A DNA stretch of 64,000 nucleotides from Mikania micrantha (taxonomy: Eukaryota; Streptophyta; Magnoliopsida; Asterales; Asteraceae). The position numbers and the translations under genes are program-made. Location of the stretch: positions 53,102,067-53,166,066 of the forward strand of contig CM018698.1 in assembly GCA_009363875.1 (NCBI GenBank), in the 5' to 3' direction. Below, piece after piece: positions 33,276 to 45,581 of the stretch. Below the pieces are notes generated by a model, which saw only the letters and a list, made by a program, of their open reading frames with translations, had not been told where the DNA came from and made no database searches. How positions within the stretch are numbered: position 1 is the first letter of the stretch; each line of letters starts with the position of its first letter.

Positions 33276-35256
33276 TGTGACACCCCGTAAATTTCATGTT
33301 AGCATCCTATTTATTTAAATGTTTATTTAATTGATATTTGTACACGTGGTACTAGAATTAGTTAATTTAGTGTGACACGTGGAATGACAGTACGAACACT
33401 GACACAAACACGATAATTCGGAGAATTATCGCAACACGCACACACGTGTCTAAGAAAACACGAACGCTGGTGAACGTTTACCACATCGTGTAACAAAACA
33501 CTAGAAACCTCACGAAACGCTCAAACATTGAACTTAAAAGTTCAAACGAGGCTAAACGATAGCCCGTAAGCATGAAAACGGCGACGAACAGATCAAACCA
33601 TTGAAATTGGGCCTATTGGGCTCTTCCAGGGCCCGTTGCGGTATGCTAGGGACCCTTGAGATGCCCATGGCGGTACGCGATGGGTGGGCGGGGGATTTTA
33701 AATCCCGAAATCCATCGCGGTACGCTAAGAGGATCTTGGACCCTCTCGGCGGTACGCGACGCCGTCCAGTCGACAAAATCTTTATATATCCAAGACAATC
33801 ATGCCTATGATATCCTTTGACATCATTTCTTCTGGTTCTACACGATTTCTCTCGACCATACCTCTCCCAAATCACCTACAACACCCATTTGGAAGCCATT
33901 GAAGACTTCTTGAAGCTCCGAACTTGAAGGATTGAAGGCTTGAAGCTTGAAGGACCATACTTGGAGCTTGAAACCACCACCATCCTTTCACATCTGCATC
34001 ATCCATTGTTCAAGGAGCCTTCTCAACCATATTTGATCACCATCCTATCACCAAGGAGCTTTAGAAGGTAGTCTTTACATCCATAGTAGCTCAAAAACAC
34101 ATCTACACACACATGCAAGCACAATGCCACCACATGCACGAATTTTTCTATGATATGAATCTGGGTTTGTTCATTTTAGTATGAATTTAGATGATTTAGA
34201 TTGATTACATGGCATATTTGGATGATCCATGATAATGTGTATGTGAAGAGTTCATGATTTGGTCATGAATGAACAAAATGCCTACATGCATGTATGATCT
34301 AAGGGGTTTTAGATGGATTTGACTATATAAAAATGGTTCTTGAGATTGTTTGAGTACATTTGCAAGATTAGAACATGATTTTTATGGTCAAAATGGATTA
34401 TTTGAGATTCTTTCTAAATATAGTAACTTTGCAAAAGGGTGATATGGATGAGATTATGATCATGTATGTGTATGGTTTTGTTATTTGGATTATAATATGA
34501 TGATATTATGTGCAAGAAATCGATTTAGAGTTAATTTGGGTCATTTGGGCCAAGTTACTAAATATAGTAACTTTTGTGACCCGATTATTAGTAGATCATG
34601 AATTTGACTAGATGAGCATGCTTAGAGAATGTTAAATGGCATTACATGATGTTAAGTGATATAAAATGGGTTAGGAATGTTTGGGATAACCAGTTGAGTG
34701 ATAATAGTCATAGTTACTATTTTTAGTAACTTTATTTTATGAACTATCGATTTGGAAATGCTATGTAGTTTTGAACATGCTAAATGGATTAATATGACTT
34801 AGTATGATTATAGCATGCCAAATTAAATGGTTTCCAATGATGAACTTGCTAAAATTAGAAACTTTCCTTTTCAGGAAACTTTGGTATGTAAAAATGACTT
34901 GTATGTTATTTGACTACATATGACAATGTGCTATGTGTTAACATGATCACGTAGGATTTAATGAGCATGCTAGAAACTTAAAAATGATACGTGTTATCGG
35001 ACTTGCTATAAATGGAAACTTACTAGAAATAGTACGTTGTCCACAAACGCGAATTGTGTGTTTTGCACACGACGAGCACGATCACGAATGTTACACGAAT
35101 CACAACCGACACACGGTTCACCAACGGGTCGTTGACTTCACACGATCAAACACGGTCAAACACGATCAATGTGAACCAACATGAGCAAACACGGTCAATG
35201 TGGACCGACATGGACAAACATAACAACCGAGGGTTGTTGAGCACAAACACTAGCAC
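33276..35256 (+). repeat. LTR of family C, 5' part, interrupted by element M
   Basis: The segment begins TGTGACACCCCGTAAATTTC, related to the LTR start at 15706 on the minus strand. Three GCGGTACGC words (about 33637-33755) sit upstream of a TATATATCC TATA-like box (33783-33791), as in the minus-strand copy. The sequence stops at the element M insertion and resumes at 60969. Downstream of the TATA box it holds long AT-rich leader-like sequence with recurrent AATATAGTAACTTT words and no gene. Confidence 0.65.
33783..33791 (+). promoter_or_regulatory. TATA-like box of LTR C
   Basis: TTTATATATCC lies about 510 bases into the LTR, right after the GC-rich GCGGTACGC words. The related minus-strand LTR has TTTATATCC in the same relation to its GC-rich part. 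Confidence 0.45.
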
Positions 35257-36325
35257 CGTCACACCCCAACCAACGGCGGAATACATTGGGGCGCGAGTGT
35301 GATTGTTCAAAAACTCATGGTGCTATGATTAAGTTTAAGTATTTACACAATCCATTTTAAATAAAATCAAACAACCATTCATTCAACCAAATAAAGATTC
35401 AAGTACAATTTTTCAAATTCAAATACAAGAAATAAATAACATAAATTAAATTTAACTAGGTCCATCCCTAATTCCTCTTTCTTGATCTTCATCATATCCT
35501 GTTATATAAGTAAAATAAAGGTCAACTATTTGATCCCCAGGTAAGCCAGACTGGTCCCTCGTCAGGGATTATGAATCGCTTTCATAGACAGTAGTCTCAA
35601 TTACTGGTATTCACCCTTCCAGTTAGTACATGTCTTTCTTAACAACTTAATTCTAATGAGATTATAAGCAAATCATTTGAACTTTGTTTGAAAACATGAG
35701 GAATGGTATCCAATATTGAATACCGGGTGACATATTAGAATCATTTAGTTTGTAAAGTGTTTGGTGTGATATGCTTTGGCCTATAAGTGATCATACTCTC
35801 ATCAGAAGTCCCCAGGAAAGCTAGACAGGTCCCACAGTAGCTCAGGGATTTATACGAATAGCTTTCCTAGACAGGAATTCCAACTACCGGTACTACACCC
35901 TTCCAGTTAGTACATATCCACTTCACAAACCTAATTCTAACGGAATCATAAAATCAACATTGGAATTTCCTAAACTTAATTTCTCTAAGGAATGAGTTCA
36001 TAACTTATCAACTAACGATCATTTGCACACACGTGAGTTTAGAGTAGAGTTCACATAAAACAATTTTCTAAGTAATCTCCACGATATGAAGTGTTTCTTA
36101 AACTAAGGCATTGTTAGCTAAGTGTAAACAAAGGCATTTAACAACTATGGCTTTCCTCTATGGTAACATTACAATATAACACAATTTAAATAAGCATAGC
36201 ACATAAGCAATTAATGAACATACAATAATAATATAAGATAACTCATATTTGGGTAAGCTTAGTTATAGTCTAGGTCACCATTTCTAATAACCTAAATCCC
36301 TATAACCATGGCTCTGATACCAATC
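35257..36325 (-). repeat. Truncated third LTR plus duplicated leader of element M
   Basis: 35257-35532 matches the first about 275 bases of the LTR at 36326 (ACACCCCAACCAACGG, CATTGGGGCGCGAGTGTG), then jumps at CTATTTG|ATCCCC to a copy of the leader that ends with the primer-binding site at 36311-36323. The leader copy 35533-36325 is nearly identical to 44158-44947. The joint shows no obvious microhomology. Confidence 0.85.
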
Positions 36326-39006
36326 TGTCACACCCCAACCAACGGTGGAATACATTGGGGCGCGAGTGTGATTGTTCAAAAACTCATGGTGCTATGATTA
36401 AGTTTAAGTATTTACACAATCCATTTTAAATAAAATAAAACAACCATTCATTCAACCAAATAAAGATTCAAGTACAATTGTTCAAATTCAAATACAAGAA
36501 ACAAATAACATAAATTAAATTTAACTAGGTCCATCCCTAATTCTTCTTTCTTGATCTTCATCTTATCCTGTTACATATGTAAAATAAAGGTCAACTATTT
36601 GCATAGTTGGTGAGCAATTATATAATTTAATATAATACTTAAAAGGATGCAAAACGATTAAACTAAATAGATTAGATCTAAAGGATATGTAAATTTGCAA
36701 GTAACACAAAGCAAGAATCCAAATAAATGATCTTACAAAGTTTAAATCAAGACTAGCTAGGTCCTAACTTAAACACTGTAAATCTTAATGTTTATGTATG
36801 TGTATTTTTCACCATTTTCACACAAGACATAAGTCAATGCGAAGAACGTCGCTACATTCTTAGGCTACTAGATACTGTTTTGTTTTTGTATGAAACGTCT
36901 TCTAACCTAAATCCCACATAGCAATTAGCACATAAGTTCACATAGCCTCTAAATCATGTCTACTAAGCTTAAAGGTTTGCATCATGTATATGTTTTGACT
37001 CTAAGAACATGTTTGTGTATATGACATATGTAACATCCCAAAAAGTTTACAAAAGTAAAAGAGAGTAAGAACTAACTCACCTGTGTTTTGTCTTAGCTTG
37101 TCCAAATGTTTGTTGTATGAATGAATAAAAGCTATCAATCATTTCCTAATGTTAAAAGCATATGTCTTAGTCTAACGTTCAAATGATTTCTTAAAGTTCA
37201 AAATGTTTGCCTAAAAGTCTATGGCTTCTATGGAATTCCTAATGTTCTAAAATGTGTAATTTAAATAGTGGTTTAGGATTATTTAATTATCTATTATAAT
37301 TAAATAACCTCCTTTTTTTTAATAAATAAATTAGAATTTATTTATTATAAAAGTCTAAGAATAATTGTTTTGAGAATATTTAAATAATGTTAAATATTCT
37401 TATTTGTACATAATAAAAATAATGAAATGTCAAAGCATTTCAAATTATTTATTATACAAAGTCTGTGGATACTAAGTTTGTGATCCTAATGAATATGTTA
37501 GTTTGACATTTATTTACGCAAAATAAAAGCTTTTTAACCAAATAAAGTTTATTGTTATTGTTTCAAAACCCTTATAAAGTTTTATAAATCATAAAACTTT
37601 AATTGATTCAAAGATGTTTATTAAAAAGAAAATATGTTGTAAAATTTTGAATAATTTATAAATCATTTTGTAGGATTGTAATATTCAAAAATTTAATTTT
37701 AGTTTAAAAGGTTTTAATAAATATAGTGTTTATAAATAAAGTTATTTTGTTTTAAAAACGAATTTTTTGTAAGGTTATTAATTTATTTGTTTTAAGTTTG
37801 TATAGAAAAATTAAAGTTTCTTGTAGTTTAATAAAAAAAAAATTATCATAAAAATGTGTAAAGATTTAAAGGTTATGTTTTTAGAAATGATTTAAAAAGG
37901 TTTTATGTTTTGTTTTAATATTTAAAACTGTTTTTATTAAAAAAATTAAACTGTTATAAAATTTTTTTAAGTTATGAAAACTTCTCAGATTGTTTTTTTT
38001 TTTAAAAAAAATGCAATTAAAAATGGGTTCAAAGGTTCAAAAACTGGTTATGGGGCATCGGGTAGGGTTCGAACACCCGACCCTCGGTTTGAATGCAAGG
38101 CGCCCAACCAGTGGGCTGGTGTGGGTTTTATCTGAACTAATCAGATCCGTTTCATATTAATTCAATCCTAGAAATCGAACTTCAAACCTAAACGAGCCAT
38201 AATCCAATTCGTCCCAAATCCGTTGGATTGATGGCCGTTTGATAGAGGTTCGAGTCGCGCAGAGCATCGGCCGGTTCTTGGTTCCAATCGCAATCAAGCT
38301 TTGCTTGGTGTTCCTGTTTCTTTGCCCATATAGTTTCGTGAGATTGAGTGTGTTCGAATGGTATGTTTTGATCGAGCTTTTATAGTGGTTCTATATGATT
38401 TTGTATTGTCGGTCGATCGGGATTATATTAGGAAGGAATTGTGTGTTTTAATGAATTGATTTCGAATAAATGATTTTTGCAGCTGTTCACGCGTTCGAAT
38501 TCCTTCCATTTCGAGCATAGATGAGCTGTAATCGACTAGGTTCGAGCAGGATTGATAAACCGGGTTGAAACCGGGTCACTTGGTATCCAGATAGAGTGGC
38601 GGGTAAAGGGGGAGGGTAGGTTTGGGTTATTTACCAAATCAGTCCCTCATGTTTTCTATTCTATCTTTTCTCTTTTTAAAGCTAAAAATTAGTTTTGAAA
38701 GTTACAATTTTGTTCCCTTAAGTTTACTGGTTTATTTATCTCAACATTTTATAAAAACATTTTTATTAGTTTTTATAAAAAATGTTATCTATATCATGTT
38801 AAAATAAAAGTTTATAAAAATATAAACCTTTCATTTATTTGCAAGGTTTTATTATTATTATTTTCAATTATTATTATTACTATTGTTATTATTATTATTA
38901 TTACTTTTTTTTGTTTATTTGTTAAAGCATATTATTATTTATTGTGTATCTACATATTATTTAGGTATATGTTTTATAAAAAAAATAGATTATTTTCTAA
39001 ATAAAT

Positions 39007-39037
<31 letters not shown>

Positions 39038-39235
39038 TTTATAACCTATTATGGCCTTTTAAGCTTCGATCATTATAAAAGTTGACATTTATAAAAGCTT
39101 AGGTTAGTTATTTAATAGTGTTGCTTTATCATACAAATTCATTAAATGTAAGAAAATATGTCCCAAACTTTCATTTGTTTTGAATCGAACAAGATTACAA
39201 GGCTTGAAAGAAAATTGAAAATGGTAGGGATTACA
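36326..39235 (-). repeat. LTR of element M (3' LTR relative to its coding region)
   Basis: The LTR is 2910 bp, with TGTCACACCCC at the left and GGGATTACA at the right on the plus strand. It is flanked by a primer-binding site on one side (36311-36323) and a polypurine tract on the other (AAAGTAGGGGAGAC on the minus strand, 39236-39250). It includes a tRNA-like module on the minus strand (38065-38111), a (TA)n run near 39014-39040, and a CAGGTGAGTTAG donor-like word at about 37080. Its partner LTR at 58605-60968 has an extra about 84 bases near 59870-59950. Confidence 0.9.
38065..38111 (-). other. tRNA-like A-box/B-box module in the element M LTR
   Basis: Read on the minus strand, CTGGTTGGGCG (38111-38101) resembles an A box and GTGTTCGAACCC (38076-38065) a B box, with GCCTTGC between them as in tRNA-derived sequences. 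T runs follow further downstream. The second LTR has the same module at 59713-59760 with a 2-base loss in the A box. Confidence 0.5.
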
Positions 39236-39271
39236 GTCTCCCCTACTTTATGGAATTTCGTCCCGAAATGA

Positions 39272-42200
39272 CTAAGAATCTGAATTGAATAACTCAGGGT
39301 ACTTGGTCTTCATTTGATCTTCACGTTCCCAAGTAAGTTCAGGGCCTTGTTTAGAATCCCATTTGACCAAGACAATAGGAATACACTTGTTTTTTTTAGC
39401 TTCTTGACTTCCCGATCTATGATCCTCACCGGTTTCTCGATAAAGTGCATTGACTCGTCTATGCGAACTTCATCAAGAGGAATGTGGAGATTTTCATCGG
39501 CCAAGCATTTCTTTAAGTTTTAGACATGAAACGTTGGATGCACATTTGAGAGTTCTTGAGGCAATTCAAGTCGATAGGCCACTTTACCTATCCTTTCCAA
39601 GACTTTGAAAGGGCCCACATACCGAGGAGCTAATTTGCCTTTCTTCCCAAACCGAACAACTCATTTCCAAGGAGACACCTTCAAAAGGACAAGATCGTTG
39701 ACTTGAAATTCCAACGGCTTTCGCCGTTTGTCGGCATAGCTCTTTTGCCTACTACGAGCAGTTGTCAGATTTTCACGAATGCGCAAGATTTTGTTTGTTG
39801 TTTCTTGAACCAGTTCAGGTCCTGTGATTTGAGCTTCACCTAGATCATTACAACAAACCGGTGATCGACATTTGCTCCCATAGAGCGCTTCGAAAGGAGC
39901 CATATCAATGCTAGTATGATAGCTGTTATTGTATGAGAAATCGATCAATGGTAGGTATGTATCCCAATTACCACTGAAGTCAATCACACAACATCTCAAC
40001 ATGTCTTCAAGTGTTTGGATGGTCCTTTCAGATTGTCCATCGGTTTGAGGATGGTAGGCAGTGCTCAAGTTTAGTTGTGTTCCAAGTGATGTTTGTAGTG
40101 ACTTCCATAAATGAGCTATGAATCGACCATCACGGTCAGAGATGATGTTAAGTGGAACGCCATGTCTACACACAATCTCATTGATGTAGATACGAGCCAA
40201 TTCCTCTACGTGATAAGTTTCACGAATTGGTAGAAAGTGAGCAGCCTTTGTCAAACGGTCAACAATCACCCAAATGTTGTCATAACCCCGAGCAGTTCGT
40301 GGGAGTTTAGTTATGAAGTCCATAGCAATACCCTCCCATTTCCAAACGGCTATCTCAGGCTGTTCGAGTAATCCCGACGGTCTTTGATGTTCAGCCTTCA
40401 CTTTAGAGCAAGTTAAGCATTTAGATACGAAGAGTATGACATCGTTTTTCATTCCCGGCCACCAATATTGAACCGGAAAGTCCTTATACATTTTATCGGC
40501 ACCAGGATAAATAGAATACCGAGACTTATGAGCTTCATTTAGAATGAGTTCTCGCAATTGATTTTGATTGGGAATCCACAATCGGTTTTGAAAATGCAAC
40601 AAACCATTTGTCTTGGACTCGAGTTGCAGTTCAACATTACTAGGCATTTCTTCAGACAACTTGCCTTCCGAGACCGTTCTTTGTTGAGCTTCATGAATAC
40701 GGTTTTGGAGATCGGATGAACTTTGAATGCTATGAAGAATGACTAAATTTCCATAGGCCTTTCGACTCAGAGCATCGGCTACTACGTTTGCTTTACCGGG
40801 ATGGTAACGGATTTCACAATCGTAATCGTTAAGTAATTCTACCCAACGTCTTTCCCTCATGTTAAGCTCTTTTTGATCGGTGAACACAACACACTTTGTA
40901 CCGTAAAGATAATGCCTCCAAATTTTTAAAGTAAAGACCACCGCACCAAGTTCAAGATCATGAGTCGTATAGTTCTTCTCATGAATCTTAAGTTGTCTTG
41001 AAGCGTAGGCAATAACTTTCTCACGTTGCATAAGAACGCATCCAAGACCTTGGTTCGAGGCATCACAATAAACAACAAAGTCTTCATTACCATCGGGTAA
41101 TGTGAGAATAAGAGCATTGCATAGCATTTGATTGAGAGTTTGAAATGCATTTTCTTGAGCTGCCTCCCACTTATAAGATTTGCCTTTATGAGTCAAGGCA
41201 GTTAGTGGTAACGCGATCTTTGAGAAATTGGAAATGAATCGATGGTAATAACCTGTCAGTTCATCAATTTGAAATTGTTTAGTTAGGTCATAGATATGGA
41301 ATTGAACCTTTAGGAAATTTACTAAGAGAATGAGATTTTGACCTGCTAGACCAAGGAATGATCGGATCTCAGTCGGAGTTGTTGGAGTCTTCCAACACTT
41401 AACCTTCTCAATCTTAGCAGGGTCAACATGAATTCCATCCTTGTTCACAATATGCCTCAAAAATTGAACTTCTTTAAGCCAAAATTCACACTTGGAGAAT
41501 TTGGCATAAAGTTGCTCCTTTTTCAAGAGTTCAAGAATCAAACGAAGGTAGTTTTCATGTTCAGTCTTCGACTTGGAGTAGATCAAAATGTCATCAATGA
41601 AGACAATCATGAACTTATCAAAATACGGTTTATAAACGCGGTTCATTAAGTCCATGAAGACCGCGGGTGCGTTTGTTAAACCGAAAGGCATTACCATGAA
41701 TTCATAATTCCCATATCTTGTGCGAAAAGCTATTTTTGGCACATCTTCTTCACAAACTCGAAGTTGATGATAACCCGAACGGAGACCAATCTTTGAAAAA
41801 CACTATGAGCCTTGCAATTGATCAAAAAGGTCATCAATTCTAGGTAGGGGGTATTGATTTTTGATTGTGAGCTTGTTGAGCTCACGATAATCGATACACA
41901 TTCGAAACGAACCGTCTTTCTTCTTTACAAACAAGACAGGTGCACCCCAAGGAGATGAACTAGGGCGAATGAACCCCTTGTAAGAAAGTTCTTGCAATTG
42001 GCTTGCAAGTTCTTGTAATTCCGAAGGTGCAAGACGATAAGGAGCTTTGGCAACAGGAATGGCACTAGGAACTAGATCAATTCTAAATTCAACATGTCGA
42101 ATTGGAGGTAAGCCAGATATGTCCTCGGGAAAGACTTCGGGAAATTCACGCACGACGGGAATATCTTCGAGTTTCTTCTCTTTGGTCTTTGTTTCTACAA

Positions 42201-42519
42201 TGTGAGCTAAGAAGGCCACGTACTTCTTTCTCAAGTACTTTTGAGCTTGAACGCATGATATGAGTTGAAGACCCTTCGAGGCTTTCTCCCCATAAACCCG
42301 TAGCTCTTGACCTTCCTTGAGTGGGATTTGAATATACTTTTCAAAGCATACAATTTCAGCATGGTGTTTTGACAACCAATCTATGCCTACTATGATATCA
42401 AAACTCCCCAATTGCATGGGTATAAGGTCAATGGAGAAATAATGGTTGTTAAGGTTCAATTTGCAATTAGGAATTACAGTGTCAAGCTTAATGGACTTTC
42501 CATCCGCTACTTCACACAA
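39272..42519 (-). pseudogene. Element M pol: protease end, RT, RNase H, integrase, chromodomain (degenerate)
   Basis: On the minus strand, 42519-41803 carries the end of protease (FDIIVGIDWLSKHHAEIV) and the RT start (PSSSPWGAPVLFVKKKDGSF, IDYRELNKLTIKNQYPLPRI) up to a stop at 41803. The next frame, 41742-39661, carries RT with MPFGLTNAPAVFMDLMNRV and an intact FIDD box, RNase H (YCDASNQGLGCVLMQ, FTDQKELNM) and integrase (HPGKANVVADALSRK before it, then LTCSKVKAEHQRPSGLLEQ, ISDRDGRF, GQSERTIQTLEDM). RNase H lacks about eight residues after FTD. RT contains a 90-bp insertion flanked by CAGGT. The chromodomain (about 39272-39450) is frameshifted and a stop interrupts the stretch near 39520. It is clearly non-functional. 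Confidence 0.92.
41251..41345 (-). other. 90-bp insertion flanked by 5-bp direct repeats inside element M RT
   Basis: The conserved FLGLAG-YYHRFI junction is split by 30 extra residues that keep the frame. On the plus strand ACCTG occurs at both edges (41251-41255 and 41341-41345). The inserted bases show no recognisable transposon end. Confidence 0.6.
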
Positions 42520-43876
42520 AAAGGTTCATTTAACCTAGTTCTAGGCATGTCAAGTAAAGGTTCAAATTCTAAAGATAGAATGCTTCTATCGGTCCTCGTG
42601 TCAAACAATATAGATGAATAAAGTCCATTTACAAGAAACGTACCATTCACCACATCGTTGTTGTTCTGAGCTTGGTTAGCATTGACATTGAACACACGAC
42701 CCCTAGCTCCTTGATTGACTTGATTATCTGGGGCCATGATCGCATTGACCCTTCGAGGGCAAGTATTAGCAAAGTGGTTTGGGTCCCCACAAGTATAACA
42801 AGCTCTAACCATTTGTTGTCTCAGGGCAATGAGGGTAGGAGCATTGACTTGATTGACTTGGTGGTTTTGAACTTTGGCCACACGACAGTTCGCAACAAAG
42901 TGACCAAGACAGTTGCAATGAGTGCACAACCTACAAGGATGAACAGGAAAATGATGGTGATTGCAAACAGTGCATAGTGGATGATTACCCGAATAGACTC
43001 TCTTGGGTGGTTGGGTGAGAATAGTAGGTGCAACTTGTTGAACAGGAGTGGCCTGGGTCACCACATAGTTCATGTGATTGGCCTTCCTTTTGTTGTTTCT
43101 CTTGAATGATGAAGATGACCCAGCTTTGGCTTCTTCTTTGGGTGTTTCATTTAAACCTTTGACCTTGTCTTTCTCTTTCTTGGACCCCTTCCTAGTCAAG
43201 GTCCCATCCTTGACATGGTTGTCAGTCAAGGTCGCAGCCAATTGAATGGAATTAGCTAAGTTTTTGGCTGGATACTCATAACAGAATCTCGAATCTGCAT
43301 TGGCAGTCCACCAATATACTTTTCGATCGCCCTTTCCAAAGGGGTCACCATGTGAGGGCATAACAAACTTAGTTCATGGAAACGATTATTGTAAATCAGA
43401 TTTTCACCACTATCTTGCTTAAGATCCCAGAATTCAAACTCAAGCTTTTTGACCTCACTTCGTGGGCAAAACTCCTGGGTCATTCATTCCTTGAGTTGAT
43501 CCCAAGTCAAGTTAGCAGCAGTGTTTTCCCCAATGGCCTTCTTTTCATTGTTCCACCAGGTTAAGGCTCATTTTTGAAGGGTTCCAATAGCATACCGAAC
43601 CTTCAGATTGGTCGGGCAGTCATTGTTAAGAAAGGTGTTTTAAATCCCCTCGAACCATTGGAGCGGTCCAGTTGCCCCGTCCGACCCATTAAACTTGGGC
43701 GGGTTGCAGGAGTTGAAATGCTTAAACGAGCACTTTGGTTGATTGGCTTGTTCGGGAGTCGGGTTGATGCTGAGTTGTTGGTGCAGTTGTGCAACCATAG
43801 TAGGTAGCACGTCTCCCATTTATCGGGCTATTATCGAAGCGATACGACGTTCAGCTGCGCGTTCTCTACGAGCCAT
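42507..43876 (-). pseudogene. Element M gag and start of protease (degenerate)
   Basis: Gag starts at ATG 43876 (MARRERAAER). The N-terminal and capsid parts include CNPPKFNGSDGATGPLQWFE and ALTWWNNEKKAIGE, interrupted by stops. FCPRSEVKKLEFEFWDLKQ lies in one frame (43256-43483) and the rest in another (42507-43361). Two CCHC zinc knuckles are intact, CTHCNCLGHFVANC and CYTCGDPNHFANTC. Protease begins as LFDTRTDRSI, where the usual D-S/T-G-A has become D-T-R-T, so the active-site loop is broken. Gag would package element RNA. Confidence 0.88.
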
Positions 43877-44947
43877 CTATACAAATATGAATCATGAAGT
43901 TTGATTAGGAATAGATTATAATTTAGACTGGTGACATTTGTTTCATCTAAGATATAGTAATAAAATGTTTTTACTAACCATGGATGAAATGTCATGGAAT
44001 ATAAAATCACATAATAAATCAATTGAGTTTGCTTTAAATCCTGTCATATGTATTGAAGTCATTTGAATTTGATTAATAATCATTTAGAATTAGTGTTGTT
44101 TGTAAGAAGTTTACATGCTTTGGCATATAGGTACAATACTTTCATTGAAAAAAAATCCCCAGGTAAGCCAGACTGGTCCCTCGTCAGGGATTATGAATCG
44201 CTTTCCTAGACAGGAGTCTCAATTACTAGTATTCACCCTTCCAGTTAGTACATGTCTTTCTTAACAACTTAATTCTAATGAGATTATAAGCAAATCATTT
44301 GAACTTTGTTTGAAAACATGAGGAATGGTATCCAATATTGAATACCGGGTGACATATTAGAATCATTTAGTTTGTAAAGTGTTTGGTGTGATATGCTTTG
44401 GCCTATAAGTGATCATACTCTCATCAGAAGTCCCCAGGAAAGCTAGACAGGTCCCACAGTAGCTCAGGGATTTATACGAATAGCTTTCCTAGACAGGAAT
44501 TCCAACTACCGGTACTACACCCTTCCAGTTAGTACATATCCACTTCACAAACCTAATTCTAACGGAATCATAAAATCAACATTGGAATTTCCTAAACTTA
44601 ATTTCTCTAAGGAATGAGTTCATAACTTATCAACTAACGATCATTTGCACACACGTGAGTTTAGAGTAGAGTTCACATAAAACAATTTTCTAAGTAATCT
44701 CCACGATATGAAGTGTTTCTTAAACTAAGGCATTCTTAGCTAAGTGTAAACAAAGGCATTTAACAACTGTGGCTTTCCTCTATGGTAACATTACAATATA
44801 ACACAATTTAAATAAGCATAACAGATAAGCAATTAATGAACATACAATAATAATATAAGATAACTTATATTTGGGTAAGCTTAGTTATAGTCTAGGTCAC
44901 CATTTCTAATAACCTAAATCCCTATAACCATGGCTCTGATACCAATC
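43877..44947 (-). other. Leader of element M with primer-binding site
   Basis: This is non-coding sequence between gag and the 5' LTR on the minus strand. The primer-binding site, TTGGTATCAGAGC on the minus strand (44933-44946), is complementary to the 3' end of initiator tRNA-Met as in most plant gypsy elements, two bases from the LTR. Two similar segments inside it (44158-44240 and 44425-44545: CCCCAGG.AA..AGAC..GTCCC and CCCTTCCAGTTAGTACAT) form a diverged direct repeat of about 275 bp spacing. Confidence 0.75.
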
Positions 44948-45581
44948 TGTCACACCCCAACCAACGGTGGAATACATTGGGGCGCGAGTGTGATTGTTCA
45001 AAAACTCAAGGTGCTATGATTAAGTTTAAGTATTTACACAATCCATTTTAAATAAAATCAAACAACCATTCATTCAACCAAATAAAGATTCAAGTACAAT
45101 TGTTCAAATTCAAATACAAGAAACAAATAACATAAATTAAATTTAACTAGGTCCATCCCTAATTCTTCTTTCTTGATCTTCATCTTATCCTGTTACATAT
45201 GTAAAATAAAGGTCAACTATTTGCATAGTTGGTGAGCTATTATATAATTTAATATAATACTTAAAAGGATGCAAAACGATTAAACTAAATAGATTAGATC
45301 TAAAGGATATGTAAATTTGCAAGTAACACAAAGCAAGAATCCAAATAAATGATCTTACAAAGTTTAAATCAAGACTAGCTAGGTCCTAACTTAAACACTG
45401 TAAATCTTAATGTTTATGTATCTGTATTTTTCACCATTTTCACACAAGACATAAGTCAATGCGAAGAACGTCGCTACATTCTTAGGCTACTAGATACTGT
45501 TTTGTTGTTGTATGAAACGTCTTCTAACCTAAATCCTACATAGCAATTAGCACATAAGTTCACATAGCCTCTAAATCATGT
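44948..45581 (-). repeat. 5' LTR of element M, part 1 (before the element P insertion)
   Basis: The segment matches 36326-36960 closely. It breaks at CATGT (45577-45581), which is repeated at 58605-58609, where the LTR resumes. Confidence 0.9.

Noticed and set aside
33601..33810. Small plus- and minus-strand ORFs in the GC-rich part of LTR C
   Set aside because: They span the GCGGTACGC promoter-like repeats and the TATA box, so coding use is unlikely.
38981..39045. (TA)n tract as a matrix attachment or origin-like element
   Set aside because: It is a simple dinucleotide run in an AT-rich LTR end, and the matching LTR has a shortened version near 60735-60770; nothing more supports a function.
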